Shown piece after piece: positions 1-13,700 of a stretch of 64,000 nucleotides of DNA (its first letter is position 1; the number at the start of each line of letters is the position of its first letter). The notes under the pieces were generated by a model, which saw nothing but the letters and a program-made list of their open reading frames with translations, searched no databases and was not told where the DNA came from. The translations under genes and the position numbers were made by a program. Source of the stretch: Siphonodentalium dalli (lineage: Eukaryota; Mollusca; Scaphopoda; Gadilida; Siphonodentaliidae); assembly GCA_032622095.1 (NCBI GenBank), contig CP136069.1, positions 9,686,036 to 9,750,035 on the forward strand, in the 5' to 3' direction.

Positions 1-221
1 GAAAAAGATCAATATTAGTCGATGTCATTTGAAGTCAAAACAGGTACATATTACTTCAGTATAATATATATGCATAGACAAAACCAACGGTACATCAATT
101 GATTTTCCAGCATTGGTATTATAATTCTGACACTGTTCTGCACATGAAAAGAATTTCGGGCTTTTCCAAATCCAGCGCAACTCAAATTAAACTTGGGTAC
201 TACTAAAAATAGGCCTATATG
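1..221. other. Left flank, no recognised feature
   Basis: AT-rich, non-repetitive sequence lying left of the MITE. I see no long reading frame, RNA gene or tandem repeat in it. It is probably ordinary intergenic DNA. Confidence 0.6.
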
Positions 222-513
222 TACAGTAATGCCCTAAGTAATTGACTCCTTAACCACAGCAGAATTATGGGTAATTTTTCAGGATTTAGTTGGAAATATG
301 GCTTGTTGCAATTCATCGGAAAGCTATCACTGAGCAGAATTATGGGTAACTTTTCAGGATTTAGTCGGAAATATGGCTTGTTGCCATTCATCGGAAAGCT
401 ATCACTGACAGCTTTCAGATGAATGGCAACAAGCCATATTTCCGAGTAAATCCTGAAAAATTACACAAAATTCTGCTGTGGTTAAGGAGTCGATTACTTC
501 GGGCATTACTGTA
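222..513. mobile_element. Foldback MITE with TA target-site duplication
   Basis: The element spans 224-511 and is flanked by TA at 222-223 and 512-513. It begins CAGTAATGCCC and ends GGGCATTACTG. The left arm (224-325) and the reverse complement of the right arm (about 410-511) align without gaps over 102 bases with about 8 mismatches by eye, so nearly the whole element folds into one hairpin. It has no coding capacity. TA duplication and a terminal CAGT are typical of non-autonomous Tc1/mariner-type elements; that family assignment is inference. The arms differ at several sites, so the insertion is not brand new. Confidence 0.85.
259..408 (+). repeat. 75-bp tandem duplication inside the MITE left arm
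   Basis: Bases 259-333 and 334-408 are direct copies of 75 bp with about three differences. Both start GCAGAATTATGGGTAA and end AGCTATCACTGA. The element therefore has two left-arm segments that can pair with one right arm. The single copy in the right arm suggests that the duplication arose after the hairpin formed. Confidence 0.9.
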
Positions 514-630
514 GGAATCCCAGGGTATCCAAGAAATGAAAGTGTCAATGACACTGTAGCTCAACTTGGAAAGGGAATAATTTAATGTATTACAGGCAAT
601 GGAGCGATTAGGAATGTGGAAAGTTGAATG
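514..630. other. Spacer between MITE and satellite A
   Basis: About 117 bp of unique-looking sequence. It contains a small hairpin, AGTGTC-AAT-GACACT, near 540-555. Nothing else is recognised. Similarity to satellite A becomes visible from about 631. Confidence 0.5.
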
Positions 631-995
631 TCTAATACTAGTTTATAGACATGAAGAGAAAAGATAAATCCAAGATGGCTGCTGGCGGCCATGTTTTCGG
701 CCGAATGACGCCAAAATGAGTCGTTCCCATCTACATGTCATCGTTAACATCCATGACAAATTTTATGACGATCAGACTAAAGGTACGACCTGTAGCCCAT
801 GCTAAAGAATTTAGTCATACAAAGAGTAAAATCCAAGATGGCTACTGGTGGCCATGTTTTTCGGCCGAATGACTCCAAAATGACTCGTTCCCATCTACAT
901 GTGATTATTAACATTCTTGACAAATTTTATGATGATCAGACTAAAAGTAGGACCTGTAGCCCGCACTAAAAATTTAGTCATACAAAGAGTAAATC

Positions 996-1150
996 CAAGA
1001 TGGCTGCTGGCGGCCATATTTTTTTGCCGAATGACCCCAAAATGACTCGTTCCCATCTACATGTCAATATTATCATCCATGATAAATTTCATGATGATCA
1101 GACGAACAGTACGACCTGTGGCCCGTGCTAATGGATTAAATTTTGAAATC
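996..1150 (+). repeat. Example 155-bp monomer (short subtype)
   Basis: A reference copy of the short subtype. It starts CAAGATGGCTGC at 996 and runs to GGATTAAATTTTGAAATC before the next CAAGATGG at 1151. It carries the GACGAACAGTACGACCTGTG variant core. It is nine bases shorter than the monomers at 1151-1314 and 1315-1478. Confidence 0.85.
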
Positions 1151-1710
1151 CAAGATGGCCGCTGGCGGCCATGTTTTTTGTCAGAATGACCCCAAAATGC
1201 CTCGTTCCCATTTACATTCCAATTTCAACAGCCATGACAAATTTTATGATGATCAGACTAAAGGTACGACCTGTAGCCCGTGCTAAAGGATTTAGTCATA
1301 CAAAGAGTAAAATACAAGATGGTTGCTGGCGGCCATGTTTTTTGGCCGAATGACCCCAAAATGACTCGTTCCCATCTCCATGTCATTATTAACATTCATG
1401 ACAAATTTTATGATGATCAGACTAAAGGTACAATCTGTAGCCCGTGCTAAAGGATTTAGTCATACAAAGAGTAAAATTCAAGATGGCTGCTGGCGACCAT
1501 GTTTTTTGGCCGATTTACCCCAAAATTACTCGTTCCCATCTACATGTCATTGTTAACAACCATGACAAATTTTATAATGATCAGACTAAAGGTAAGACCT
1601 GTAGCCGGTGCTAAAGAATTTAGTCATACAAAGAGTAAAATCCAAGATGGCTGCTGGCGGCCATGTTTTTTGGCCAAATAACCCCAAAATTACTCGTTCC
1701 CATCTACATG

Positions 1711-3590
1711 TCAATATTAACATCCATGACAAATTTCATGATGATCAGACAAACAGTACGAACTGTGGCCGGTGCTAATGGATTACATTTTTAAATGCAA
1801 GATGGCTGCTGGCGGCCATCTTTTTAGTCCGAATGACCCCAAAATGACTCGTTCCCATCTACATTCCAATTTGAACAGCCATGACAAATTTTATGATGAT
1901 CAGACTAAATGTACGACATGTAGCCCGTGCTAAAGGATTTAGTCATACAAAGAGTAAAATCCAAGATGGCTGCTGGCAGCCATGTTTTTTGACCGAATGA
2001 CCCCAAAATGACTCGTTCCCATCTACATGTCATTATTAACATTCATGACAAATTTTATGATGATCAGACTAAAGGTACGACCTGTAGCCCTTGCTAAATG
2101 ATTTAGTCATACAAAGAGTAAAATCCAAAATGGCTGCTGGCGACCATGTTTTTCGGCCGAATGACCCCAAAATTAGTCGTTCCCATCTACATGTCAATAT
2201 TATCATCCATGACAAATTTCATGATGATCAGACGAACTGTACGACCTGTGGCCCGTGCTAATGGATTAAATTTTGAAATCCAAGATGGCCGCTGGCGGCC
2301 ATGTTTTTTGTCCGAATGACCCCAAAATGCCTCGTTCCCATTTACATGTCAATATTAACATCCATGACAAATTTCATGATGATCAGACAAACAGTACGAA
2401 CTGTGGCCGGTGCTAATGGATTACATTTTTAAATGCAAGATGGCTGCTGGCGGCCATCTTTTTAGTCCGAATCACCCCAAAATGACTCGTTCCCATCTAC
2501 ATTCCAATTTGAACAGCCATGACAAATTTTATGATGATCAGACTAAATGTACGACCTGTAGCCCGTGCTAAAGGATTTAGTCATACAAAGAGTAACATCC
2601 AAGATGGCTGCTGGCAGCCATGTTTTTTGACCGAATAACTCCAAAATGACTCGTTCCCATCTACATGTGATTATTAACATTCATGACAAATTTTATGATG
2701 ATCAGACTAAAGGTACGACCTGTAGCCCTTGCTAAATGATTTAGTCATACAAAGAGTAAAATCCAAAATGGCTGCTGGCGACCATGTTTTTCGGCCGAAT
2801 GACCCCAAAATTAGTCGTTCCCATCTACATGTCAATATTATCATCCATGACAAATTTCATGATGATCAGACGAACTGTACGACCTGTGGCCCGTGCTAAT
2901 GGATTAAATTTTGAAATCCAAGATGGCCGCTGGCGGCCATGTTTTTTGTCCGAATGACCCCAAAATGCCTCGTTCCCATTTACATGTCAATATTAACATC
3001 CATGACAAATTTCATGATGATCAGACAAACAGTACGAACTGTGGCCGGTGCTAATGGATTACATTTTTAAATGCAAGATGGCTGCTGGCGGCCATCTTTT
3101 TAGTCCGAATCACCCCAAAATGACTCGTTCCCATCTACATTCCAATTTGAACAGCCATGACAAATTTTATGATGATCAGACTAAATGTACGACCTGTAGC
3201 CCGTGCTAAAGGATTTAGTCATACAAAGAGTAACATCCAAGATGGCTGCTGGCAGCCATGTTTTTTGACCGAATAACTCCAAAATGACTCGTTCCCATCT
3301 ACATGTGATTATTAACATTCATGACAAATTTTATGATGATCAGACTAAAGGTACGACCTGTAGCCCTTGCTAAAGGATTTAGTCATACAAAGAGTAAAAT
3401 CCAAAATGGCTGCTGGCGACCATGTTTTTCGGCCGAATGACCCCAAAATTACTCGTTCCCATCTACATGTCAATATTATCATCCATGACAACTTTCATGA
3501 TGATCAGACAAACAGTACGACCTGTGGCCCGTGCTGATGGATTAAATTTTGAAATCCAAGATGGCCACTGGCGGCCATGTTTTTTGTCAG
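1711..3590 (+). repeat. 638-bp higher-order repeat, about three copies
   Basis: The diagnostic variant TTAAATGCAAGATGG starts at 1791, 2429 and 3067, exactly 638 bp apart. 638 equals two 164-bp plus two 155-bp monomers. Copies are approximately 1711-2348, 2349-2986 and 2987-3590, the last drifting near its end. Within copies differences are a handful of substitutions. Confidence 0.85.
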
Positions 3591-3617
3591 AATGACCCCA
3601 AAATGACTCGTTCCCAT

Positions 3618-6600
3618 CTACATTCCAATATCAACAGCCATGACAAATTTTATGATGATCAGACTAAAGGTACGACCTGTAGCCCGTGCTAAAGGATTTA
3701 GTCATACAAAGAGTAAAATACAAGATGGCTGATGGCGGCCATGTTTTTTGGCCGAATGACCCCAAAATGACTCGTTCCCATCTACATGTCATTATTAACA
3801 TTTTTGACAAATTTTATGATGATCAGACGAAAAGTAGGACCTGTAGCCCGTGCTAAAGAATTTAGTTATACAAAGAGTAAAATCCAAGATGGCTGCTGGC
3901 GACCATGTTTTTTGGCCGAATGACCCCAAAATGACTCGTTCCCATCTACATGTCATTATTAACATTCTTGACAAATTTTATGATGATCAGACTAAAAGTA
4001 CGATCTGTAGCCCGTGCTAAAGAATTTAGTCATACGAAGAGTAAAATACAAGATGGCTGCTGGTGGCCATGTTTTTCGGCCGAATGACTCCAAAATGACT
4101 CGTTCCCATCTACATGTGATTATTAACATTCTTGACAAATTTTATGATGATCAGACTAAAATTAGGACCTGTAGCCCGCGCTAAAGAATTTAGTCATACA
4201 AAGAGTAAATCCAAGATGGCTGCTGGCGGCCATATTTTTTTGCCGAATGACCCCAAAATTACTCGTTCCCATCTAAATGTCAATATTATGATCCATGACA
4301 AATTTCATGATGATCAGACGAACTGTACGACCTGTGGCCCGTGCTAATGGATTAAATTTTGAAATCCAAGATGGCCGCTGGCGGCCATGTTTTTTGTCCG
4401 AATGACCCCAAAATGCCTCGTTCCCATTTACATTCCAATTTTAACAGCCATGACAAATTTTATGATGATCAGACTAAAGGTACGAGCTGTAGCCCGTGCT
4501 AAAGGATTTAGTCATACAAAGAGTAAAATCCAAGATGGCTGCTGGCGGCCATGTTTTTTTGCCAAATAACCCCAAAATTACTCGTTCCCATCTACATGTC
4601 AATATTAACATCCATGACAAATTTCATGATGATCAGACAAACAGTACGAACTGTGGCCGGTGCTAATGGATTACATTTTTAAATGCAAGATGGCTGCTGG
4701 CGGCCATCTTTTTAGTCCGAATGACCCCAAAATGACTCGTTCCCATCTACATTCCAATTTCAACAGCCATGACAAATTTTATGATGATCAGACTAAATGT
4801 ACGACCTGTAGCCCGTGCTAAAGGATTTAGTCATACAAAGAGTAAAATCCAAGATGGCTGCTGGCAGCCATGTTTTTTGACCGAATGACCCCAAAATTAC
4901 TCGTTCCCATCTTCATGTCATTATTAACATTCATGACAAATTTTGTGATGATCAGACTAAAGGTACGACCTGTAGCCCTTGCTAAAGGATTTAGTCATAC
5001 AAAGAGTAAAATCCAAAATGGCTGCTGACGACCATGTTTTTCGGCCGAATGACCCCAAAATGACTCATTCCCATCTAAATTCCAATTTGAACAGCCATGA
5101 CAAATTTTATGATGATCAGACTAAATGTACGACCTGTAGCCCGTGCTAAAGGATTTAGTCATACAAAGAGTAAAATCCAAGATGGCTGCTGGAAGCCATG
5201 TTTTTTGAACGAATGACCCCAAAATGACTCGTTCCCATCTACATATCATTATTAACAACCATGACAAATTTTATAATGATCAGACTAAAGGTACGACCTG
5301 TAGCCCGTGCTAAAGAATTTAGTCATACAAAGAGTAAAATCCAAGATGGCTGCTGGCGGCCATGTTTTTTGGCCAAATAACCCCAAAATTACTCGTTCCC
5401 ATCTACATGTCAATATTAACATCCATGACAAATTTCATGATGATCAGACAAACAGTACGAACTGTGGCCGGTGCTAATGGATTACATTTTTAAATGCAAG
5501 ATGGCTGATGGCGGCCATCTTTTTAGTCCGAATGACCCCAAAATGACTCTTTCCCATCTACATTCCAATTTGAACAGCCATGACAAATTTTATGATGAGA
5601 AGACAAAATGTACGACCTGTAGCCCGTGCTAAAGGATTTAGTCATACAAAGAGTAAAATCCAAGATGGCTGCTGGCAGCCATGTTTTTTGACCGAATGAC
5701 CCCAAAATGACTCGTTCCCATCTACATGTCATTATTAACATTCATGACAAATTTTATGATCATCAGACTAAAGGTACGACCTGTAGCCCTTGCTAAAGGA
5801 TTTAGTCATACAAAGAGTAAAATCCAAAATGGCTGCTGGCGACCATGTTTTTCGGCCGAATGACCCCAAAATTACTCGTTCCCATTTACATGTCAATATT
5901 ATCATCCATGACAAATTTCATGATGATCAGACAAACAGTACAACCTGTGGCCCGTGCTGATGGATTAAATTTTGAAATCCAAGATGGCCACTGGCGGCCA
6001 TGTTTTTTGTCCGAATGACCCCAAAATGACTCGTTCCCATCTACATTCCAATATCAACAGCCATGACAAATTTTAGGATGATCAGACTAAAGGTACGACC
6101 TGTAGCCCGTGCTAAAGGATTTAGTCATACAAAGAGTAAAATACAAGATGGCTGATGGCGGCCATGTTTTTTGGCCGAATGACCCCAAAATGATTCGTTC
6201 CCATCTACATGTCATTATTAACATTCTTGACAAATTTTATGATGATTAGACTAAAAGTACGATCTGTAGCCCGTGCTAAAGAATTTAGTCATACAAAGAG
6301 TAAAATCCAAGATGGCTGCTGGTGGCCATGTTTTTTGACCGAATGACTCCAAAATAACTCGTTCCCATCTACATGTGATTATTAACATTCTTGACAAATT
6401 TTATGATGATCAGACTAAAAGTAGGACCTGTAGCCCGCGCTAAAGAATTTAGTCATACAAAGAGTAAATCCAAGATGGCTAATGGCGGCCATATTTTTTT
6501 GCCGAATGACCCCAAAATTCCTCGTTCCCATCTACATGTCAATATTATCATCCATGACAAATTTCATGATGATCAGACGAACTGTACGACCTGTGGCCCG

Positions 6601-6686
6601 TGCTAATGGATTAAATTTTGAAATCCAAGATGGCCGCTGGCGGCCATGTTTTTTGTCCGAATGACCCCAAAATGCCTCGTTCCCAT
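3618..6686 (+). repeat. 3,069-bp higher-order repeat, copy 1
   Basis: A block of about 19 monomers that is repeated immediately downstream with a constant offset of 3,069 bp. Matched landmark pairs are 4132/7201, 5523/8592, 6391/9460 and 6482/9551. Only scattered single-base differences separate the copies (for example CATGTTTTTT in copy 1 against CATATTTTTT in copy 2 just after the junction). The start is set where bases 3605-3617 stop matching 6674-6686. Confidence 0.85.
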
Positions 6687-9600
6687 TTACATTCCAATAT
6701 CAACAGCCATGACAAATTTTATGATGATCAGACTAAAGGTACGACCTGTAGCCCGTGCTAAAGGATTTAGTCATACAAAGAGTAAAATACAAGATGGCTG
6801 ATGGCGGCCATATTTTTTGGCCGAATGACCCCAAAATGACTCGTTCCCATCTACATGTCATTATTAACATTTTTGACAAATTTTATGATGATCAGACGAA
6901 AAGTAGGACCTGTAGCCCGTGCTAAAGAATTTAGTTATACAAAGAGTAAAATCCAAGATGGCTGCTGGCGACCATGTTTTTTGGCCGAATGACCCCAAAA
7001 TGACTCGTTCCCATCTACATGTCATTATTAACATTCTTGACAAATTTTATGATGATCAGACTAAAAGTACGATCTGTAGCCCGTGCTAAAGAATTTAGTC
7101 ATACGAAGAGTAAAATACAAGATGGCTGCTGGTGGCCATGTTTTTCGGCCGAATGACTCCAAAATGACTCGTTCCCATCTACATGTGATTATTAACATTC
7201 TTGACAAATTTTATGATGATCAGACTAAAATTAGGACCTGTAGCCCGCGCTAAAGAATTTAGTCATACAAAGAGTAAATCCAAGATGGCTGCTGGCGGCC
7301 ATATTTTTTTGCCGAATGACCCCAAAATTACTCGTTCCCATCTAAATGTCAATATTATGATCCATGACAAATTTCATGATGATCAGACGAACTGTACGAC
7401 CTGTGGCCCGTGCTAATGGATTAAATTTTGAAATCCAAGATGGCCGCTGGCGGCCATGTTTTTTGTCCGAATGACCCCAAAATGCCTCGTTCCCATTTAC
7501 ATTCCAATTTTAACAGCCATGACAAATTTTATGATGATCAGACTAAAGGTACGAGCTGTAGCCCGTGCTAAAGGATTTAGTCATACAAAGAGTAAAATCC
7601 AAGATGGCTGCTGGCGGCCATGTTTTTTTGCCAAATAACCCCAAAATTACTCGTTCCCATCTACATGTCAATATTAACATCCATGACAAATTTCATGATG
7701 ATCAGACAAACAGTACGAACTGTGGCCGGTGCTAATGGATTACATTTTTAAATGCAAGATGGCTGCTGGCGGCCATCTTTTTAGTCCGAATGACCCCAAA
7801 ATGACTCGTTCCCATCTACATTCCAATTTCAACAGCCATGACAAATTTTATGATGATCAGACTAAATGTACGACCTGTAGCCCGTGCTAAAGGATTTAGT
7901 CATACAAAGAGTAAAATCCAAGATGGCTGCTGGCAGCCATGTTTTTTGACCGAATGACCCCAAAATGACTCGTTCCCATCTACATGTCATTATTAACATT
8001 CATGACAAATTTTGTGATGATCAGACTAAAGGTACGACCTGTAGCCCTTGCTAAAGGATTTAGTCATACAAAGAGTAAAATCCAAAATGGCTGCTGACGA
8101 CCATGTTTTTCGGCCGAATGACCCCAAAATGACTCATTCCCATCTAAATTCCAATTTGAACAGCCATGACAAATTTTATGATGATCAGACTAAATGTACG
8201 ACCTGTAGCCCGTGCTAAAGGATTTAGTCATACAAAGAGTAAAATCCAAGATGGCTGCTGGCAGCCATGTTTTTTGAACGAATGACCCCAAAATGACTCG
8301 TTCCCATCTACATATCATTATTAACAACCATGACAAATTTTATAATGATCAGACTAAAGGTACGACCTGTAGCCCGTGCTAAAGAATTTAGTCATACAAA
8401 GAGTAAAATCCAAGATGGCTGCTGGCGGCCATGTTTTTTGGCCAAATAACCCCAAAATTACTCGTTCCCATCTACATGTCAATATTAACATCCATGACAA
8501 ATTTCATGATGATCAGACAAACAGTACGAACTGTGGCCGGTGCTAATGGATTACATTTTTAAATGCAAGATGGCTGATGGCGGCCATCTTTTTAGTCCGA
8601 ATGACCCCAAAATGACTCTTTCCCATCTACATTCCAATTTGAACAGCCATGACAAATTTTATGATGAGAAGACAAAATGTACGACCTGTAGCCCGTGCTA
8701 AAGGATTTAGTCATACAAAGAGTAAAATCCAAGATGGCTGCTGGCAGCCATGTTTTTTGACCGAATGACCCCAAAATGACTCGTTCCCATCTACATGTCA
8801 TTATTAACATTCTTGACAAATTTTATGATCATCAGACTAAAGGTACGACCTGTAGCCCTTGCTAAAGGATTTAGTCATACAAAGAGTAAAATCCAAAATG
8901 GCTGCTGGCGACCATGTTTTTCGGCCGAATGACCCCAAAATTACTCGTTCCCATTTGCATGTCAATATTATCATCCATGACAAATTTCATGATGATCAGA
9001 CAAACAGTACAACCTGTGGCCCGTGCTGATGGATTAAATTTTGAAATCCAAGATGGCCACTGGCGGCCATGTTTTTTGTCCGAATGACCCCAAAATGACT
9101 CGTTCCCATCTACATTCCAATATCAACAGCCATGACAAATTTTAGGATGATCAGACTAAAGGTACGACCTGTAGCCCGTGCTAAAGGATTTAGTCATACA
9201 AAGAGTAAAATACAAGATGGCTGATGGCGGCCATGTTTTTTGGCCGAATGACCCCAAAATGACTCGTTCCCATCTACATGTCATTATTAACATTCTTGAC
9301 AAATTTTATGATGATTAGACTAAAAGTACGATCTGTAGCCCGTGCTAAAGAATTTAGTCATACAAAGAGTAAAATCCAAGATGGCTGCTGGTGGCCATGT
9401 TTTTTGACCGAATGACTCCAAAATAACTCGTTCCCATCTACATGTGATTATTAACATTCTTGACAAATTTTATGATGATCAGACTAAAAGTAGGACCTGT
9501 AGCCCGCGCTAAAGAATTTAGTCATACAAAGAGTAAATCCAAGATGGCTAATGGCGGCCATATTTTTTTGCCGAATGACCCCAAAATTCCTCGTTCCCAT

Positions 9601-9755
9601 CTACATGTCAATATTATCATCCATGACAAATTTCATGATGATCAGACGAACTGTACGACCTGTGGCCCGTGCTAATGGATTAAATTTTGAAATCCAAGAT
9701 GGCCGCTGGCGGCCATGTTTTTTGTCCGAATGACCCCAAAATGCCTCGTTCCCAT
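6687..9755 (+). repeat. 3,069-bp higher-order repeat, copy 2
   Basis: Direct tandem copy of 3618-6686. It ends near 9755, where the variant CCAATATC of the copy start is replaced by CCAATTTT. The near-absence of differences between the copies points to a recent unequal exchange, or to an assembly duplication. Confidence 0.85.
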
Positions 9756-10769
9756 TTACATTCCAATTTTAACAGCCATGACAAATTTTATGATGATCAG
9801 ACTAAAGGTACGAGCTGTAGCCCGTGCTAAAGGATTTAGTCATACAAAGAGTAAAATCCAAGATGGCTGCTGGCAGCCATGTTTTTTGACCGAATGACCC
9901 CAAAATGACTCGTTCCCATCTACATGTCATTATTAACATTCATGACAAATTTTGTGATGATCAGACTAAAGGTACGACCTGTAGCCCTTGCTAAAGGATT
10001 TAGTCATACAAAGAGTAAAATCCAAAATGGCTGCTGACGACCATGTTTTTCGGCCGAATGACCCCAAAATGACTCATTCCCATCTAAATTCCAATTTGAA
10101 CAGCCATGACAAATTTTATGATGATCAGACTAAATGTACGACCTGTAGCCCGTGCTAAAGGATTTAGTCATACAAAGAGTAAAATCCAAGATGGCTGCTG
10201 GCAGCCATGTTTTTTGAACGAATGACCCCAAAATGACTCGTTCCCATCTACATATCATTATTAACAACCATGACAAATTTTATAATGATCAGACTAAAGG
10301 TACGACCTGTAGCCCGTGCTAAAGAATTTAGTCATACAAAGAGTAAAATCCAAGATGGCTGCTGGCGGCCATGTTTTTTGGCCAAATAACCCCAAAATTA
10401 CTCGTTCCCATCTACATGTCAATATTAACATCCATGACAAATTTCATGATGATCAGACAAACAGTACGAACTGTGGCCGGTGCTAATGGATTACATTTTT
10501 AAATGCAAGATGGCTGATGGCGGCCATCTTTTTAGTCCGAATGACCCCAAAATGACTCTTTCCCATCTACATTCCAATTTGAACAGCCATGACAAATTTT
10601 ATGATGAGAAGACAAAATGTACGACCTGTAGCCCGTGCTAAAGGATTTAGTCATACAAAGAGTAAAATCCAAGATGGCTGCTGGCAGCCATGTTTTTTGA
10701 CCGAATGACCCCAAAATGACTCGTTCCCATCTACATGTCATTATTAACATTCATGACAAATTTTATGAT
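9756..10769 (+). repeat. Partial, rearranged third copy of the 3-kb block
   Basis: Bases to about 9860 match copy 2 at an offset of 2,259 bp. Bases from about 9861 match at an offset of 1,940 bp (9861 pairs with 7921, 10532 with 8592). The switch of 319 bp equals one 164-bp plus one 155-bp monomer. The breakpoint lies between about 9815 and 9870. Confidence 0.7.
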
Positions 10770-13700
10770 CATCAGACTAAAGGTACGAGCTGTAGCCCTT
10801 GCTAAAGGATTTAGTCATACAAAGAGTAAAATCCAAAATGGCTGCTGGCGACCATGTTTTTTGGCCGAATGACCCCAAAATTACTCGTTCCCATCTACAT
10901 GTCAATATTATCATCCATGACAAATTTCATGATGATCAGACAAACAGTACGACCTGTGGCCCGTCCTGATGGATTAAATTTTGAAATCCATGATGGCCAC
11001 TGGCGGCCATGTTTTTTGTCCGAATGACCCCAAAATGACCCGTTCCCATCTACATTCCAATATCAACAGCCTTGACAAATTTTATGATGATCAGACTAAA
11101 GGTACGACCTGTAGCCCGTGCTAAAGGATTTAGTCATACAAAGAGTAAAATACAAGATGGCTGATGGCGGCCATGTTTTTTGGCCGAATGACCCCAAAAT
11201 GACTCGTTCCCATCTACATGTCATTATTAACATTCTTGACAAATTTTATGATGATCAGACTAAAAGTAGGACCTGTAGCCCGTGCTAAAGAATTTAGTCA
11301 TACAAAGAGTAAAATCCAAGATGGCTGCTGGCGACCATGTTTTTTGGCCGAATGACCCCAAAATGACTCGTTCCCATCTACATGTCATTATTAACATTCT
11401 TGACAAATTTTATGATGATCAGACTAAAAGTAGGACCTGTAGCCCGCGCTAAAGAATTTAGTCATACAAAGAGTAAATCCAAGATGGCTGCTGGCGGCCA
11501 TATTTTTTTGCCGAATGACCCCAAAATTACTCGTTCCCATCTACATGTCAATATTATCATCCATGACAAATTTCATGATGATCAGACGAACACTACGACC
11601 TGTGGCCCGTGCTAATGGATTAAATTTTGAAATCCATGATGGCCGCTGGCGGCCATGTTTTTTGTCCGAATGACCCCAAAATGCCTCGTTCCCATTTACA
11701 TTCCAATTTCAACAGCCATGACAAATTTTATGATGATCAGACTAAAAGTACGATCTGTAGCCCGTGCTAAAGAATTTAGTCATACAAAGAGTAAAATCCA
11801 AGATGGCTGCTGGTGGCCATGTTTTTTGACCGAATGACTCCAAAATAACTCGTTCCCATCTACATGTGATTATTAACATTCTTGACAAATTTTATGATGA
11901 TCAGACTAAAAGTAGGACCTGTAGCCCGCGCTAAAGAATTTAGTCATACAAAGAGTAAATCCAAGATGGCTAATGGCGGCCATATTTTTTTGCCGAATGA
12001 CCCCAAAATTCCTCGTTCCCATCTACATGTCAATATTATCATCCATGACAAATTTCATGATGATCAGACGAACTGTACGACCTGTGGCCCGTGCTAATGG
12101 ATTAAATTTTGAAATCCAAGATGGCCGCTGGCGGCCATGTTTTTTGTCCGAATGACCCCAAAATGCCTCGTTCCCATTTACATTCCAATTTTAACAGCCA
12201 TGACAAATTTTATGATGATCAGACTAAAGGTACGAGCTGTAGCCCCTGCTAAAGGATTTAGTCATACAAAGAGTAAAATCCAAGATGGCTGCTGGCGGCC
12301 ATGTTTTTTTGCCGAATGACCCCAAAATTACTCGTTCCCATCTACATGTCAATATTATCATCCATGACAAATTTCATGATGATCAGACGAACTGTACGAC
12401 CTGTGGCCCGTCTTAATGGATTAAATTTTGAAATCCAAGATGGCCGCTGGTGGCCATGTTTTTTGTCCGAATGACCCCAAAATGCCTCGTTCCCATTTAC
12501 ATTCCAATTTTAACAGCCATGACAAATTTTATGATGATCAGACTAAAGGTACGAGCTGTAGCCCGTGCTAAAGGATTTAGTCATACAAAGAGTAAAATCC
12601 AAGATGGCTGCTGGCGGCCATGATTTTTGGCCAAATAACCCCAAAATTACTCGTTCCCATCTACATGTCAATATTAACATCCATGACAAATTTCATGATG
12701 ATCAGACAAACAGTACGAACTGTGGCCGGTGCTAATGGATTACATTTTTAAATGCATGATGGCTGCTGGCGGCCATCTTTTTAGTCCGAATGACCCCAAA
12801 ATGACTCGTTCCCATCTACATTCCAATTTCAACAGCCATGACAAATTTTATGATGATCAGACTAAATGTACGACCTGTAGCCCGTGCTAAAGGATTTAGT
12901 CATACAAAGAGTAAAATCCAAGATGGCTGCTGGCAGCCATGTTTTTTGACCGAATGACCCCAAAATGACTCGTTCCCATCTACATGTCATTATTAACATT
13001 CATGACAAATTTTATGATGATCAGACTAAAGGTACGAGCTGTAGCCCTTGCTAAAGGATTTAGTCATACAAAGAGTAAAATCCAAAATGGCTGCTGGCGA
13101 CCATGTTTTTTGGCCGAATGACCCCAAAATTACTCGTTCCCATCTACATGTCAATATTATCATCCATGACAAATTTCATGATGATCAGACAAACAGTACG
13201 ACCTGTGGCCCGTGCTGATGGATTAAATTTTGAAATCCATGATGGCCACTGGCGGCCATGTTTTTTGTCCGAATGACCCCAAAATGACCCGTTCCCATCT
13301 ACATTCCAATATCAACAGCCTTGACAAATTTTATGATGATCAGACTAAAGGTACGACCTGTAGCCCGTGCTAAATGATTTAGTCATACAAAGAGTAAAAT
13401 ACAAGATGGCTGATGGCGGCCATGTTTTTTGGCCGAATGACCCCAAAATGACTCGTTCCCATCTACATGTCATTATTAACATTCTTGACAAATTTTATGA
13501 TGATCAGACTAAAAGTAGGACCTGTAGCCCGTGCTAAAGAATTTAGTCATACAAAGAGTAAAATCCAAGATGGCTGCTGGCGACCATGTTTTTTGGCCGA
13601 ATGACCCCAAAATGACTCGTTCCCATCTACATGTCATTATTAACATTCTTGACAAATTTTATGATGATCAGACTAAAAGTAGGACCTGTAGCCCGCGCTA

